DNA of 64,000 bases. Source: Thalassotalea loyana. Its GTDB lineage: Bacteria > Pseudomonadota > Gammaproteobacteria > Enterobacterales > Alteromonadaceae. The stretch is from contig NZ_BSSV01000007.1 of assembly GCF_030161435.1 (NCBI RefSeq), positions 62,001-126,000 of the forward strand. Reading direction: 5' to 3'. The position numbers were made by a program, and so were the translations under genes. Shown here in pieces: positions 9,298 through 18,003 of this stretch. Under the pieces are notes generated by a model. It was given only the letters and a program-made list of their open reading frames with translations, had not been told where the DNA came from and made no database searches. Position 1 is the first letter of the stretch. Every line of letters begins with the position of its first letter.

Positions 9298-10173
9298 ATT
9301 CATCACTTGTTGTGTGATTAAACCAGTAACAATCAAACAAAGACCGATAATAGTTGAGTACAGTATTTTTTCACCTAAGAAAAGGTGAATAAAGTATAAA
9401 GATAAGAAAGGTGAGATAAAAATTAACATACTTATCTGCGAGGTATTTGTTGCCCTTTTTAGCGCATATAACCAAAGTATAAAGGTAATCCCCATCTCAA
9501 ATAATCCAACGTAAATAGCGCCCAATAGACCTTCAGTACTAGGTATTTGCCAACCATCTTGTACAGTTAAAACCATGGCGATTGCTGGAACTCCTATAGA
9601 AAAACAAATAAATAAGCTGATGATAGGATCGGCATTGTTTTTTGTATTAAAAATCCAGTAAATCGCCCACAGAACAGTCGATATGAGTGCTAGGAATACG
9701 CCTAAGCCACTTGCAAATTCAAGCTCGAGAAAATTACCTTGGGTAGAGATGAAAACAACGCCAAGGTACGCAAGAACAAGACCTAGAATATCGTATTTGG
9801 TCAGTCTTTGTCCTAACATGGGGACAGCAAGCAAGCTAAGCGTAATAGCCCAAGTATAATTTAAGGTCTGAGCTTGTTGGGCTGGCAGTAAGTCATAAGC
9901 TTCGAATAGGATAAGATAATATATCGCTGGATTAATTAGACCTAGTTTAACGAACAGCCAAGGGGAAGATGAAAAAGCATTTCGTACATTTGAAAGTTTT
10001 CTCTGACCAAGCAAAATGACAAATAACACAAGCCACGTTGTGATAGAAGCGTAAAATAACAATTGGGTTGGCGTTAAATGAGCGAGCGATAGCTTAAACG
10101 CAGTGGCTACGGTAGACCAAAGTAAAACTGCACCTAAGCCCAGCTGCACAGCGATATGCTGATTTTTTTCCAT
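9271..10173 (-). CDS. EamA/DMT-family transporter
   Basis: A 300-residue, highly hydrophobic inner-membrane protein with about ten predicted helices in two EamA repeats (residues about 8-140 and 150-290), the normal architecture of drug/metabolite exporters. The stretch LGAVLLWSTVATAFKLSLAHL opens the first repeat in typical form, and LAYLGVVFIS closes it. The C-terminus is basic (KKSQRKIR), consistent with a cytoplasmic tail. Substrate cannot be told; the family exports amino acids, nucleosides and similar metabolites. It begins 27 nt after the EAL-HDOD gene on the same strand, so the two may share a transcript. Confidence 0.88.
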   Translation of the reverse strand: MEKNQHIAVQLGLGAVLLWSTVATAFKLSLAHLTPTQLLFYASITTWLVLFVILLGQRKLSNVRNAFSSSPWLFVKLGLINPAIYYLILFEAYDLLPAQQAQTLNYTWAITLSLLAVPMLGQRLTKYDILGLVLAYLGVVFISTQGNFLELEFASGLGVFLALISTVLWAIYWIFNTKNNADPIISLFICFSIGVPAIAMVLTVQDGWQIPSTEGLLGAIYVGLFEMGITFILWLYALKRATNTSQISMLIFISPFLSLYFIHLFLGEKILYSTIIGLCLIVTGLITQQVMNKKSQRKIR

Positions 10174-10200
10174 TATCGTATTACGTTAATTAGTCAGCTA

Positions 10201-11427
10201 TTAGCCGTTTGTCATCTGGGTTTGTTCGTCAGCCCAAACCAATGCGTCGTGGTAAGCTTTTACTACAACATCTTTTTCCAGCCCTAGCTTATCAATAATC
10301 GCCTGCACTGATTCAAATTCTGCTTTCTCGATTTTCTCTGAAAGTAAAATTAAAGCAGCCATTACGCCTTTACCCGTGATTAGCGGTGCTTTAATTTCTT
10401 GAGCAAGTGGTAACTTATCCAGTACGACTTTGATTTCTTCATCTAAAATCGCATCGATTAAAGATAATAATCCGATTAGGAAGGTGGTTGATGTATCAAC
10501 TTTATTCGGGATGGTCTCGCCAATATTCTCGCAAAACTTAGCCCTAGCCATTGACAATTTGACTAATTCAGATGGTTTATCTGGGTTCATATTTGATGCA
10601 AACAAAACCCCTAAAAATTTCTTCAATTCCGCTAAACCAAGGATAACTAGCGCCTGTTTAATTGTTGAAATTTCATTACGACGTCTAAATATTGGCGAGT
10701 TTACGTAGCGTAGTAACTTATATGACAAGGTCACGTCTCGTTCAAACACTGAAGTAATCGCTGCTAGGTCAAGTTCAGGCTTAGACATTTCATAGAGCAA
10801 CTCAGCCATTGCTAATTGTGAAGGTGACAGGTTTTTCGCTTTGACGACTTCTGGCTTTGAGAAAAAGTAACCTTGAAATAATTCAAAGCCTAACGCTAAA
10901 CATTGTTCATATTGCTCAGGTGTTTCTACTTTTTCGGCTAACAACGTGATGTCTGGATATTGTGCTATTGCATTTTTAATATCATGGATTTCATCAACAC
11001 TTGTGTTGAGTATATCGACTTTAATAATGCTGATGTATGGGTAAAAGTGTGCCCACACTTTTTGGTGTTTATAGTCATCAAGAACTAATGTGTAGCCTAG
11101 TTCATGTAATTTTTGACACTCAGCAAGCAACCGTTTACCTGGTTTCACTGTTTCAAGTATCTCGACAACAACTTCATCGTTGGCGAGCATTGTCGCATAG
11201 CCTTTGAGAATGGTGTCTAAAGTAAAATTGATAAAGGCAGGGTTGCCATGCGTAAACTCTGTAATGCCGGCGTTGAAACGACTTGCTTCGATCATTTTAG
11301 TTGTCGCTTCGTCACCATCAATGTGTTCCGGAAAGACATTATCTAGCCCTTCTCGAAATAACAATTCATAGCCGTGAAGCTTTTTGTTTTTATCTAAAAT
11401 TGGTTGCCTAGCAGCGTAAAAATACAT
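10201..11427 (-). CDS. EAL-HDOD signalling protein with a degenerate EAL domain
   Basis: This 408-residue protein has an N-terminal EAL-like domain (about 1-200) and a C-terminal HDOD domain (about 200-400), the YuxH/CdgJ architecture. The opening YAARQPILDKNKKLHGYELLFRE (in part) is typical. The EAL motif reads EIL in VVEILETV and the DDFG loop reads LDDYKH, while AEKVET stands where active enzymes have AEGVET. Catalytic metal-binding residues are therefore missing, so I expect no c-di-GMP hydrolysis and a role as receptor or protein partner. Related proteins influence motility and biofilm in vibrios; that is known of the family, not shown here. A hairpin separates it from putP upstream. Confidence 0.9.
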   Translation of the reverse strand: MYFYAARQPILDKNKKLHGYELLFREGLDNVFPEHIDGDEATTKMIEASRFNAGITEFTHGNPAFINFTLDTILKGYATMLANDEVVVEILETVKPGKRLLAECQKLHELGYTLVLDDYKHQKVWAHFYPYISIIKVDILNTSVDEIHDIKNAIAQYPDITLLAEKVETPEQYEQCLALGFELFQGYFFSKPEVVKAKNLSPSQLAMAELLYEMSKPELDLAAITSVFERDVTLSYKLLRYVNSPIFRRRNEISTIKQALVILGLAELKKFLGVLFASNMNPDKPSELVKLSMARAKFCENIGETIPNKVDTSTTFLIGLLSLIDAILDEEIKVVLDKLPLAQEIKAPLITGKGVMAALILLSEKIEKAEFESVQAIIDKLGLEKDVVVKAYHDALVWADEQTQMTNG

Positions 11428-11491
11428 GAACTTTAAACCTATTACCTTAAAACTTATCTACCTTGAACAAGTACTTCATTAAAGTGTCTGG

Positions 11492-11521
11492 CTATAGTGC
11501 ACTTCTATATGTGCACTATAG
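11492..11521. repeat. Perfect 11-bp inverted repeat between putP and the EAL-HDOD gene
   Basis: CTATAGTGCAC (11492-11502) and GTGCACTATAG (11511-11521) flank an 8-nt loop. Downstream on the minus strand there is no T run, so it is not a standard terminator for putP; on the plus strand a T-rich stretch follows but no gene needs stopping. It could be a Rho-assisted stop, an mRNA 3'-end stabiliser or an operator for the EAL-HDOD gene, whose start is about 65 nt away. Confidence 0.6.
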
Positions 11522-11527
11522 TCTTCA

Positions 11528-12991
11528 TTATTCTTGTTTTTTGTTTAGTTGGTGATAAACCGCTTCTGCAGGGTTATCTGCCTGAGTCAGTAAGCTTACA
11601 ACATAACCGACTATACTTGCCATGATAAATGCAGGAACTATCTCATATAAGTCGAAAATGCCACCAGATAGTTGTTTCCATACAATAACGATCATGGCAC
11701 CACTTACTATAGTAGCTAATGCACCATGTTTTGTATATTTTGGCCAATATAAACTAAATAAAATTGCTGGGCCAAACGCTGCACCGAAGCCTGCCCAAGC
11801 ATAGCTAACGAGCTCGAGTACTGAGCTCTCAGGGTTGGTTGCTACCCATGTTGCAATTAAGGCTATTGCGAGAAGAGAAAAACGCGTGAGCCACACTAGT
11901 TGATTTTCAGACGCTTCTTTTTTGGAAATATGCTTATAAAAATCCTCAACAATAACACTCGAACAAACAAGTAATTGAGAGTCAATTGTACTCATAATCG
12001 CTGATAAGATTGCCGCAATAAGTACACCAGCAACCCAGGGGTTAAACATTGCTTGAGTTAGAAAAATGAAAACTGTTTCGGGGTTGTTTAATGGCTGTTC
12101 TGCAAAATAGGCAGAACCTACAAGGCCTACGCCTAGTGCTCCTATTAGTGATATGACCATCCAGCTCATCGCAATATTTCGAGATTTAGGAATGTCTTCC
12201 GTAGAGCGAATTGCCATAAAACGAGAAAGAATATGTGGCTGGCCAAAATACCCTAGGCCCCAGGCAAAAAGCGAAATAAAACCTAACCAAGTGAAGCCCT
12301 TGCTTAACGATGCATAATCCGGGTTAATGTCATGTAGAATCGTCGTTGTGTTTTCTATGCCACCAAGGTCATTAATAGCAACAATAGGAAGAATGATTAG
12401 TGCTAGGAGCATTAAACAGCCTTGGAAAAAGTCGGTCCAGCTTACAGCAAGAAATCCCCCTAAAAACGTGTAGGAAACAATGACTAATGCACCAATAAGT
12501 AAGGCGTTAAGGTAGTCTAAACCAAAGACTTCTTCAAATAGTATTGCACCACCAACGAGACCCGATGAAACATAAAACGTGAAAAAAACGAGAATAGTTA
12601 ACGCTGAGACAAACCTGAGGGTATGTGATGAATCATTAAAACGTCGTTCAAGGAATTCAGGAATCGTTAGAGAGTCATTCGCACGCTCTGTAAAGCTTCT
12701 TAACTTAGGTGCGACGAGGAGCCAGTTAAAAAAAGCGCCGACAACTAAACCAACACCTATCCAAACTTCACTCACACCAGAGAGGTACACCGCACCGGGC
12801 AAACCAAGTAACAACCAACCACTCATGTCTGAAGCACCAACACTTAACGCAGTTACGGCTGGACCAAGTTGTCGTCCACCAAGAATATAATCGCTTAAGG
12901 TATCAGTCGCTTTGTAGGCTACAAAGCCAATGCCAAGGGTTACAAAAAGATAACCAATAAAAGTTATGAGGGTAGGGAGTTCGAATGTCAT
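11528..12991 (-). CDS. putP: Sodium/proline symporter
   Basis: A 487-residue sodium:solute symporter (SSS family) with about 13 hydrophobic helices. ILGGRQLGPAVTALSVGASDMSGW is the PutP signature region (shown in part), with the Na+-site residues in SVGASDMSGWLLLGLPGA, and AAILSAIMSTIDSQLL is the helix 9 motif. Length and pattern match E. coli PutP (about 502). It imports proline, as nutrient or osmoprotectant. No putA is nearby. It follows the sigma/DUF3379 pair by about 95 nt containing an inverted repeat, so it probably has its own promoter. Confidence 0.93.
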   Translation of the reverse strand: MTFELPTLITFIGYLFVTLGIGFVAYKATDTLSDYILGGRQLGPAVTALSVGASDMSGWLLLGLPGAVYLSGVSEVWIGVGLVVGAFFNWLLVAPKLRSFTERANDSLTIPEFLERRFNDSSHTLRFVSALTILVFFTFYVSSGLVGGAILFEEVFGLDYLNALLIGALVIVSYTFLGGFLAVSWTDFFQGCLMLLALIILPIVAINDLGGIENTTTILHDINPDYASLSKGFTWLGFISLFAWGLGYFGQPHILSRFMAIRSTEDIPKSRNIAMSWMVISLIGALGVGLVGSAYFAEQPLNNPETVFIFLTQAMFNPWVAGVLIAAILSAIMSTIDSQLLVCSSVIVEDFYKHISKKEASENQLVWLTRFSLLAIALIATWVATNPESSVLELVSYAWAGFGAAFGPAILFSLYWPKYTKHGALATIVSGAMIVIVWKQLSGGIFDLYEIVPAFIMASIVGYVVSLLTQADNPAEAVYHQLNKKQE

Positions 12992-12995
12992 ACAG

Positions 12996-13044
12996 CTAAG
13001 TTAGTTATAATAATTTGTGTTAACTTATCATAATTAACTTAGCA
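12996..13044. repeat. Inverted repeat upstream of putP
   Basis: GCTAAGTTA and TAACTTAGC form 9-bp perfect arms about 31 nt apart, just upstream of the putP start. The AT-rich spacer contains TATAA-like sequence. It could be an operator or 5'-leader hairpin; there is no T tract for a terminator. Confidence 0.45.
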
Positions 13045-13086
13045 TGTACTCACCAGTTTTATCAGATGGTTCGTTATAATTTTGAG

Positions 13087-13800
13087 CTAAGTCGACCAGC
13101 GTACGTTTTTCTCAACATTTTCTTGCCACTTAGTTAACTCTTCGTTTTCATCACCAATAATGACAACATTAGAGTTTTGGTATGATACTGCGCGACCTTT
13201 AAAGTTCTCGTCGGCAAACTGTGACTCAATGGCTAAGTCTTCGTTTTGTGGAACAATAAATACCGTCACAGGGCTCGTTTTACCCCTAAAGACTAAATGA
13301 AGGCTTTTCATTCCATCAAAGCGACAAAATTCTGCTGAAATTAAATCACCGATTTGTGACGTAAAGTTACCGTCAAATGCTGACATTTTGTCGTTTAATG
13401 ACGCCAACGTTACATTCGCAGGCATAGTATTAGAGAATTCGCCGTCTTCGTGATAAATATGCGCTAATGCATGGTCAGAAAGCGTGTTGTATGCAGATGA
13501 AAATTGCAAAATATTCAAGCTCAGGCCTAGTGCAAATGCTACTGACGCAGCTAGCGCTAAGTGCACACGCTTTTTCTTTTGCTGCTGACGATGACTAGCA
13601 AATGTTTGCTTGAGGATAAGCTTTTGAGTTAGATCCTCAGGTACATCAACACTCAATGCACGTTTAATATCATGATCAAGTGATTCAAGCTCATTAACAA
13701 ATTGCTCACGAGACGCATCTTCGTTAATCGCTTTACGTGTTTCTTCATCTAAGTTTGACGGATCTGCATATACATTACGTCTAAATTGCAAATCATCCAT
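13087..13800 (-). CDS. DUF3379-family protein, probable membrane anti-sigma partner
   Basis: About 237 residues. The N-terminal half is soluble and charged (MDDLQFRRNVYADP...), then one membrane helix around residues 80-98 (within LALAASVAFALGLSLNIL), then a C-terminal domain that would lie in the periplasm. This is the DUF3379 arrangement commonly paired with ECF sigma genes in Alteromonadales and suggests an anti-sigma factor. I start at ATG 13800, which has GAGG 8 nt upstream; a longer in-frame extension to 13830 lies wholly inside the sigma gene. Start and sigma stop overlap by 8 nt (ATG...TGA), coupling the two. The anti-sigma function is inferred from topology and pairing. Confidence 0.82.
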   Translation of the reverse strand: MDDLQFRRNVYADPSNLDEETRKAINEDASREQFVNELESLDHDIKRALSVDVPEDLTQKLILKQTFASHRQQQKKKRVHLALAASVAFALGLSLNILQFSSAYNTLSDHALAHIYHEDGEFSNTMPANVTLASLNDKMSAFDGNFTSQIGDLISAEFCRFDGMKSLHLVFRGKTSPVTVFIVPQNEDLAIESQFADENFKGRAVSYQNSNVVIIGDENEELTKWQENVEKNVRWST

Positions 13801-14308
13801 TATAAAAACCTCTTGATTTTGGTTCTTCATCTACTAATTCTTTCAACTGATTACGTGCTCTAAATAGGCGCGTCATTACTGTATTCTTGTTGAGTGACAA
13901 AATACCAGCGATCTCATCGCCACTAAAACCACCCAATACCTGCAATACCAACGGCTCTCGATATTCTTCAGGTAATGATGCTATCTTTTCTCGTAACCAA
14001 TGATTCTCTATTTGCTGTTCATTTGACGTCGCGCGAACATCATCAATTGTTGATTCTTCATACTCGCCCATATCAAATTGTTTACGTTCAAAACGTCTTG
14101 CATTTTCACGGCGTAAAATTGTAATCAACCAAGATTTTGCGGCTTTTTCATCTTTTAATGAGTCAAGAGAACGCCAAGCGCGCAAGAATGTTTCTTGCAC
14201 CACATCTTCAGCAACGTGTTTATCTTTGCAAAGCCAGTACGCATAGCGAAACAAGTCAGCGCTCCATGCTTGTACTAAAGCTTCATATCTGTGTTGTTTT
14301 GTCGTCAT
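13793..14308 (-). CDS. ECF-type RNA polymerase sigma factor
   Basis: About 171 residues with sigma-70 region 2 (FRYAYWLCKDKHVAEDVVQETFLRAWR, shown in part) and region 4 (SLPEEYREPLVLQVLGGFSGDEIAG, in part, then TVMTRLFRARNQL). There is no sigma-1 or sigma-3 domain, so it is an ECF factor. I start at ATG 14308 (MTTKQHRYEAL); an in-frame ATG at 14356 would leave no room for a promoter after the upstream terminator and has no ribosome site. It overlaps DUF3379 by 8 nt. The unit lies directly behind the Bat operon but past its terminator, so it is probably transcribed separately, perhaps autoregulated. Its regulon is unknown. Confidence 0.93.
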   Translation of the reverse strand: MTTKQHRYEALVQAWSADLFRYAYWLCKDKHVAEDVVQETFLRAWRSLDSLKDEKAAKSWLITILRRENARRFERKQFDMGEYEESTIDDVRATSNEQQIENHWLREKIASLPEEYREPLVLQVLGGFSGDEIAGILSLNKNTVMTRLFRARNQLKELVDEEPKSRGFYNG

Positions 14309-14361
14309 GCTGGAGTAGACCTGAGACTTTTGAAATAAATTTCTAACTTTTTTCATTTTAT

Positions 14362-14403
14362 GAAAAAAATTGGGATTAAAGTAAATTTACCTTAATCCCA
14401 ATT
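14362..14403 (-). terminator. Bat operon terminator
   Basis: On the minus strand AATTGGGATTAA (14403-14392) pairs with TTAATCCCAATT (14379-14368), 12 perfect pairs, followed by a T tract (14369-14363). The loop itself contains GTAAATTTAC, a second palindrome. It ends batD transcription and separates it from the sigma gene. Confidence 0.88.
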
Positions 14404-14410
14404 CTAGTAC

Positions 14411-16108
14411 CTAATTTGGGTTGAGACTGAATGTTTTCGATATATCGTTATTTAGTCGAGACTTTTGAACTTGTTGAATAGCAGTAAATAACCGCTTTCC
14501 GTTCCATTGTTTTTGCTCTTTTCCGTAATAAGATGCTTGAAGTTCGTCAAAAGCCTGAGCAAATCCTTCATTTTTAATCACGCTATTTAATTGGGCGACA
14601 TTTTGTACCTTCGCAGAACTAGGTGATTCCTGCTGAAGTTTTAAGTTAATCCAGGGAACAAGCAAGCTTTGCACTTTAGTACCATCACCTTGTTTACATG
14701 CTGACAGTAACTGTAAGTAGTATTCATTGATAGTTGTAGGGGTAGTATTAACGAGTTTTTCTTTTCTGCCTCGCAAGAAAGAAGTCAAAGCCCAAAGCAT
14801 CATAGTTACAATCCATAACGCTAAAAACAGCCATTGAAGCCAAGAAGCCTTTGTCACTGTAACGACCTGAGGCGTTACGCTTATGTCTGTTGCTGGTTGT
14901 AAACTTGTGTCTGGCACGCTGTTGCTAGCTGGCAAAAGCGCTGGCGAAGTGATATTTGGATTTGGCTTAACGGTAATAGTTTGTGCGTCTATTTTTGCCA
15001 CTTCCTGACGATTTGTTACTGCATTCCACCATGGAATTTCTAATGAAGGAATTTGGTATTCACCTGGTTTAGAGGCAACAACTGCAAAACTTTGCACTTT
15101 TTGTGAGACCAAGTTTGATTGTTTCATCGACGTATGCAAATTAGCTTGATCAGGGTATAGCTTCAAATCAGGCAGCTCTGGCAACTCAATTTTTGGAAGT
15201 TGTTCTTGTGATAAACCTGCAGCAGTAATAGTTATCGTACGTGTAATTGGTTCACCCACTTTGAATTCTTCTGGAGAAGGTTGCCACTCGTCATGAACCG
15301 TGAGTAACTCGGCTGGTAGCCACTGGCCAGAAACAGTCTCAGGTATCGGTCTTATATCAAGTTCTATGTCTTCACCGATTACACTGACTGATTTAGTTTC
15401 ACCAAATGAGAAAAAGCTTGAGCGACCACCGGATGTTTGCAGTTGAATCTCGCCAGAAAATAAGGGTGATTTCAAGGTAAATTGACCGCTTTCTTGAGGG
15501 CTAATCGTGTAAGTTCTCTCAATGACGCGAAAACGTCTGCCATTGATAATGGCATCAGACTCTTGGTCTTGTCCTACTTGTTTGATAATTGCGTTTTCTA
15601 ATTGTGGTTCCGATAAACTGCCACGCTTTAAATTAGCTGCAAAATGTAACTTTACACGCAACGTTATGTTTTGCTGAACATAAAGTTCAGTATTTGAAAT
15701 CTCATTGGTAATAAACAAGTCTCTATTGGCAGAGGATTGATTGTCTTGTGGTGAAAGTACTTTGAGTTGAATCGGTTGAGTATATTGATTTTCAATTCTC
15801 AATGCAGGAATGACAAACTCACCTGTTTTTTTCGCGATCAAGACAGTGCTCCAACGTGTAGAGCGTGTAGTTTTAAAGTTTATCATGCTCGTTTGAGGGC
15901 TGACGGACGTTCGCCCAACAATAAAGTCAGTGAGTAATGCTGAAGTATCCAAAGCATCCGATTCAACATCATCATCAGCAACGACTTCTAAAATGAACGA
16001 CTCGCCCTTAACAACCGGATTTCGATCTACGGTAGCCGTTACATTATCTACCGCGTAAGTTGTTACGCTAATAACCAATAAAAGAAAAGTTACTAAAATT
16101 CTTACCAC
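14411..16108 (-). CDS. batD: BatD-family (oxygen tolerance) protein
   Basis: A 565-residue envelope protein. It starts with a signal peptide (MVRILVTFLLLVISVTTYA, cleavage expected about residue 19), followed by repeated beta-rich BatD modules (DNVTATVDRNPVVKGESFIL is the standard opening) over about residues 20-390. One membrane helix near residues 415-435 (WLQWLFLALWIVTMMLW) and a cytoplasmic tail follow. BatD proteins accompany BatA/BatB and MoxR; their exact role is unsettled (aerotolerance, envelope stress). Its start overlaps the batB/C stop by 7 nt and its end lies 8 nt before the operon terminator. Confidence 0.9.
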   Translation of the reverse strand: MVRILVTFLLLVISVTTYAVDNVTATVDRNPVVKGESFILEVVADDDVESDALDTSALLTDFIVGRTSVSPQTSMINFKTTRSTRWSTVLIAKKTGEFVIPALRIENQYTQPIQLKVLSPQDNQSSANRDLFITNEISNTELYVQQNITLRVKLHFAANLKRGSLSEPQLENAIIKQVGQDQESDAIINGRRFRVIERTYTISPQESGQFTLKSPLFSGEIQLQTSGGRSSFFSFGETKSVSVIGEDIELDIRPIPETVSGQWLPAELLTVHDEWQPSPEEFKVGEPITRTITITAAGLSQEQLPKIELPELPDLKLYPDQANLHTSMKQSNLVSQKVQSFAVVASKPGEYQIPSLEIPWWNAVTNRQEVAKIDAQTITVKPNPNITSPALLPASNSVPDTSLQPATDISVTPQVVTVTKASWLQWLFLALWIVTMMLWALTSFLRGRKEKLVNTTPTTINEYYLQLLSACKQGDGTKVQSLLVPWINLKLQQESPSSAKVQNVAQLNSVIKNEGFAQAFDELQASYYGKEQKQWNGKRLFTAIQQVQKSRLNNDISKTFSLNPN

Positions 16109-18003
16109 TTTTTCTTCGCTCCTGAATTTTGGTGTCGTCGTTTTTGATATTCTAATTGCATCTTATTGCGCAGTAGCAAATGAGGGTCATCGGTGACCTT
16201 ATTTAATAGTTGCATGTGCTTTTGTTCTAGCTCTTTTTGCTTTTGCTCATCTTGTTGAGCATTTGCTTGTGTCATGTTCTGAGCTTGTTGCTGTTCTTGT
16301 TCAGCATTCTGCTGTTGCTTTTGGTTTTGTTCTTCTTGTTCTTTTTCAGCGTTTTGCTGCTCTTGTTGTTGACTATTTTGTTCGTTATTTTGGTCTTCTT
16401 GTTCTGAAGCATCCTGTTGCTGATCTTCATTTTGTTGTTGATCAGACTGGTTTTGTTCACCATTTTGCTTTTGATCTTGATTTTGGCCATCTTGTTGGCC
16501 TTGTTGATCCTGGTCTTGCTGTTCTTCAGACTGATCGTCTTGTTGCTGTTGGTCGTTTTGCTGCTCTTGTTGTTCTTGCTGTTGGTCTCTTAATTTTTCA
16601 ATCAGTGCTTTGTTTTCTCGTGCATGGTCGAAGTCAGGCTGATTTTTCAAGGCTTGTTCATAAGCCTCTATTGCTTCATTTAGCATACCGAGCTTGGCTA
16701 AAGCATTACCTCGATTATAATGCGCATTTGCTGATTCTAGCCCTGACAGCGCTTCAATAGCTGCCTCGTAATTACCTGCACGATAGTGGGCACTTGATTG
16801 CCATAATGGGTTTCTAAATTGCTCAGCAGCTGCAGAAAATTGTTTATCATTGTATTTGCGTTGAGCTTGTTGATCGTGCGTTTGCCACAAATTCTGCCAC
16901 GTTTGCTTGAGCTCTGATGGCGCTTGCTCAGACACTGTTTTACTTTGCTCATTATCAAAAGACTGCGCTATAGCTGGCGTTGGAGAATGTAAAACCATGA
17001 GCAATGGTGCTATTGATAATATGACACCACGGCGAAAGTAACTCAGAACGAAAGGCAATATGGCAAAAACGACATAAGGACCTAATTCTTGCCAACTGTC
17101 GCCAAGTTTTGTTTGTTCTTCCTCTAGTTCCTTAGATTGGCTAGCTAATTGATAAGTCGTGAGTGCTTCAATGTCTGTGCTATTGTGACTAATTGTTTGA
17201 TACTTGCCCCCACTTTGTTGGGCTAACCCTTTTAACCTAGCAACGGGTAACTTAGGAATAACAATTTGGCCTGTATCGTCTTTTAAGAGTTCACCGTTAG
17301 GCAGGGTGATAGGAGCTCCATCGCTAGTACCGACACCAAGAATGTTAAGACGGTGAGGGTAGTCTTTGATAAATTCCTGAATTGCTTCTACATCTAATCT
17401 ATCGGCATCGTCCGTCAGCCAGTAAATATCGCCTTTTAAGTGACCTGCGTTGACGAGCATGTCGTTAGCTGTCAATAAAGCAGGAAATGGATCACTGCCC
17501 ACTTCAGGCATTATTTCTGGTGTTAAGCTAGGGAGTAATAACTTGATATTATTTATATCTTGAGTAAGTGGGCTGATAACAAAAGATGCGCCTGCATAGG
17601 CCACTAACCCGATATCACCTTCGTTAATATTATCCAAGATATCGATTGCTTTGAATCGAGAACGCGTGAGTCGATTTGGCGCGATGTCAGTTGAATACAT
17701 CGAGAAGGACATATCCATGACTAACACTGATCCTCGTTCTACATTGAATACCGGTTGAGGTAGCTTTTGGTATGTAGGACCTGCCAATGCAGTGATTGTT
17801 AACACAAAAATAATACACGGTACTAGCGATGAAGCTTGCTTTCGAGTTTGACTCTGGGACATTAGTACTTTTTGCAGGTGTAGAGGTATAACTTGCTGCC
17901 AGCCAGAGTATTGGTGACTTAGTTTTCTGATAAGCCAGATAATAAGTGGTATTGCTAACAGGCCAAAAAACCACATAGGGCGTAGAAAATGGAAATCAGC
18001 CAT
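16102..18003 (-). CDS. batB: BatB/BatC fusion: von Willebrand A domain plus TPR and Gln-rich tail
   Basis: A 633-residue membrane protein. It has helices near residues 10-26 and 60-75, then a VWA domain (about 90-290) with the MIDAS motif DMSFS at 97-101, then a third and fourth membrane segment near 310-350. A TPR region follows (about 384-471, with YNRGNALAKLGMLNEAIEAYEQAL in part), then about 120 residues made almost only of Q, E, D and N (471-589), and a basic end. BatB and BatC are separate genes in many bacteria and are fused here. I start at ATG 18003 (MADFHFLRP), overlapping batA by 8 nt; the longer frame to 18069 lies inside batA. The Gln-rich tract is low complexity and prone to misassembly or length change. 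Confidence 0.9.
   Translation of the reverse strand: MADFHFLRPMWFFGLLAIPLIIWLIRKLSHQYSGWQQVIPLHLQKVLMSQSQTRKQASSLVPCIIFVLTITALAGPTYQKLPQPVFNVERGSVLVMDMSFSMYSTDIAPNRLTRSRFKAIDILDNINEGDIGLVAYAGASFVISPLTQDINNIKLLLPSLTPEIMPEVGSDPFPALLTANDMLVNAGHLKGDIYWLTDDADRLDVEAIQEFIKDYPHRLNILGVGTSDGAPITLPNGELLKDDTGQIVIPKLPVARLKGLAQQSGGKYQTISHNSTDIEALTTYQLASQSKELEEEQTKLGDSWQELGPYVVFAILPFVLSYFRRGVILSIAPLLMVLHSPTPAIAQSFDNEQSKTVSEQAPSELKQTWQNLWQTHDQQAQRKYNDKQFSAAAEQFRNPLWQSSAHYRAGNYEAAIEALSGLESANAHYNRGNALAKLGMLNEAIEAYEQALKNQPDFDHARENKALIEKLRDQQQEQQEQQNDQQQQDDQSEEQQDQDQQGQQDGQNQDQKQNGEQNQSDQQQNEDQQQDASEQEDQNNEQNSQQQEQQNAEKEQEEQNQKQQQNAEQEQQQAQNMTQANAQQDEQKQKELEQKHMQLLNKVTDDPHLLLRNKMQLEYQKRRHQNSGAKKKW

Noticed and set aside
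16272-16490. Minus-strand Lys/Asn-rich frame inside batB/C
   Set aside because: A frame-shifted reading of the same low-complexity tract, with no independent ribosome site.
16263-16760. Plus-strand 165-codon frame opposite batB/C
   Set aside because: It is the antisense of the Gln-rich tract; its Val/Leu/Phe-rich product results from complementing CAA/CAG-rich sequence.
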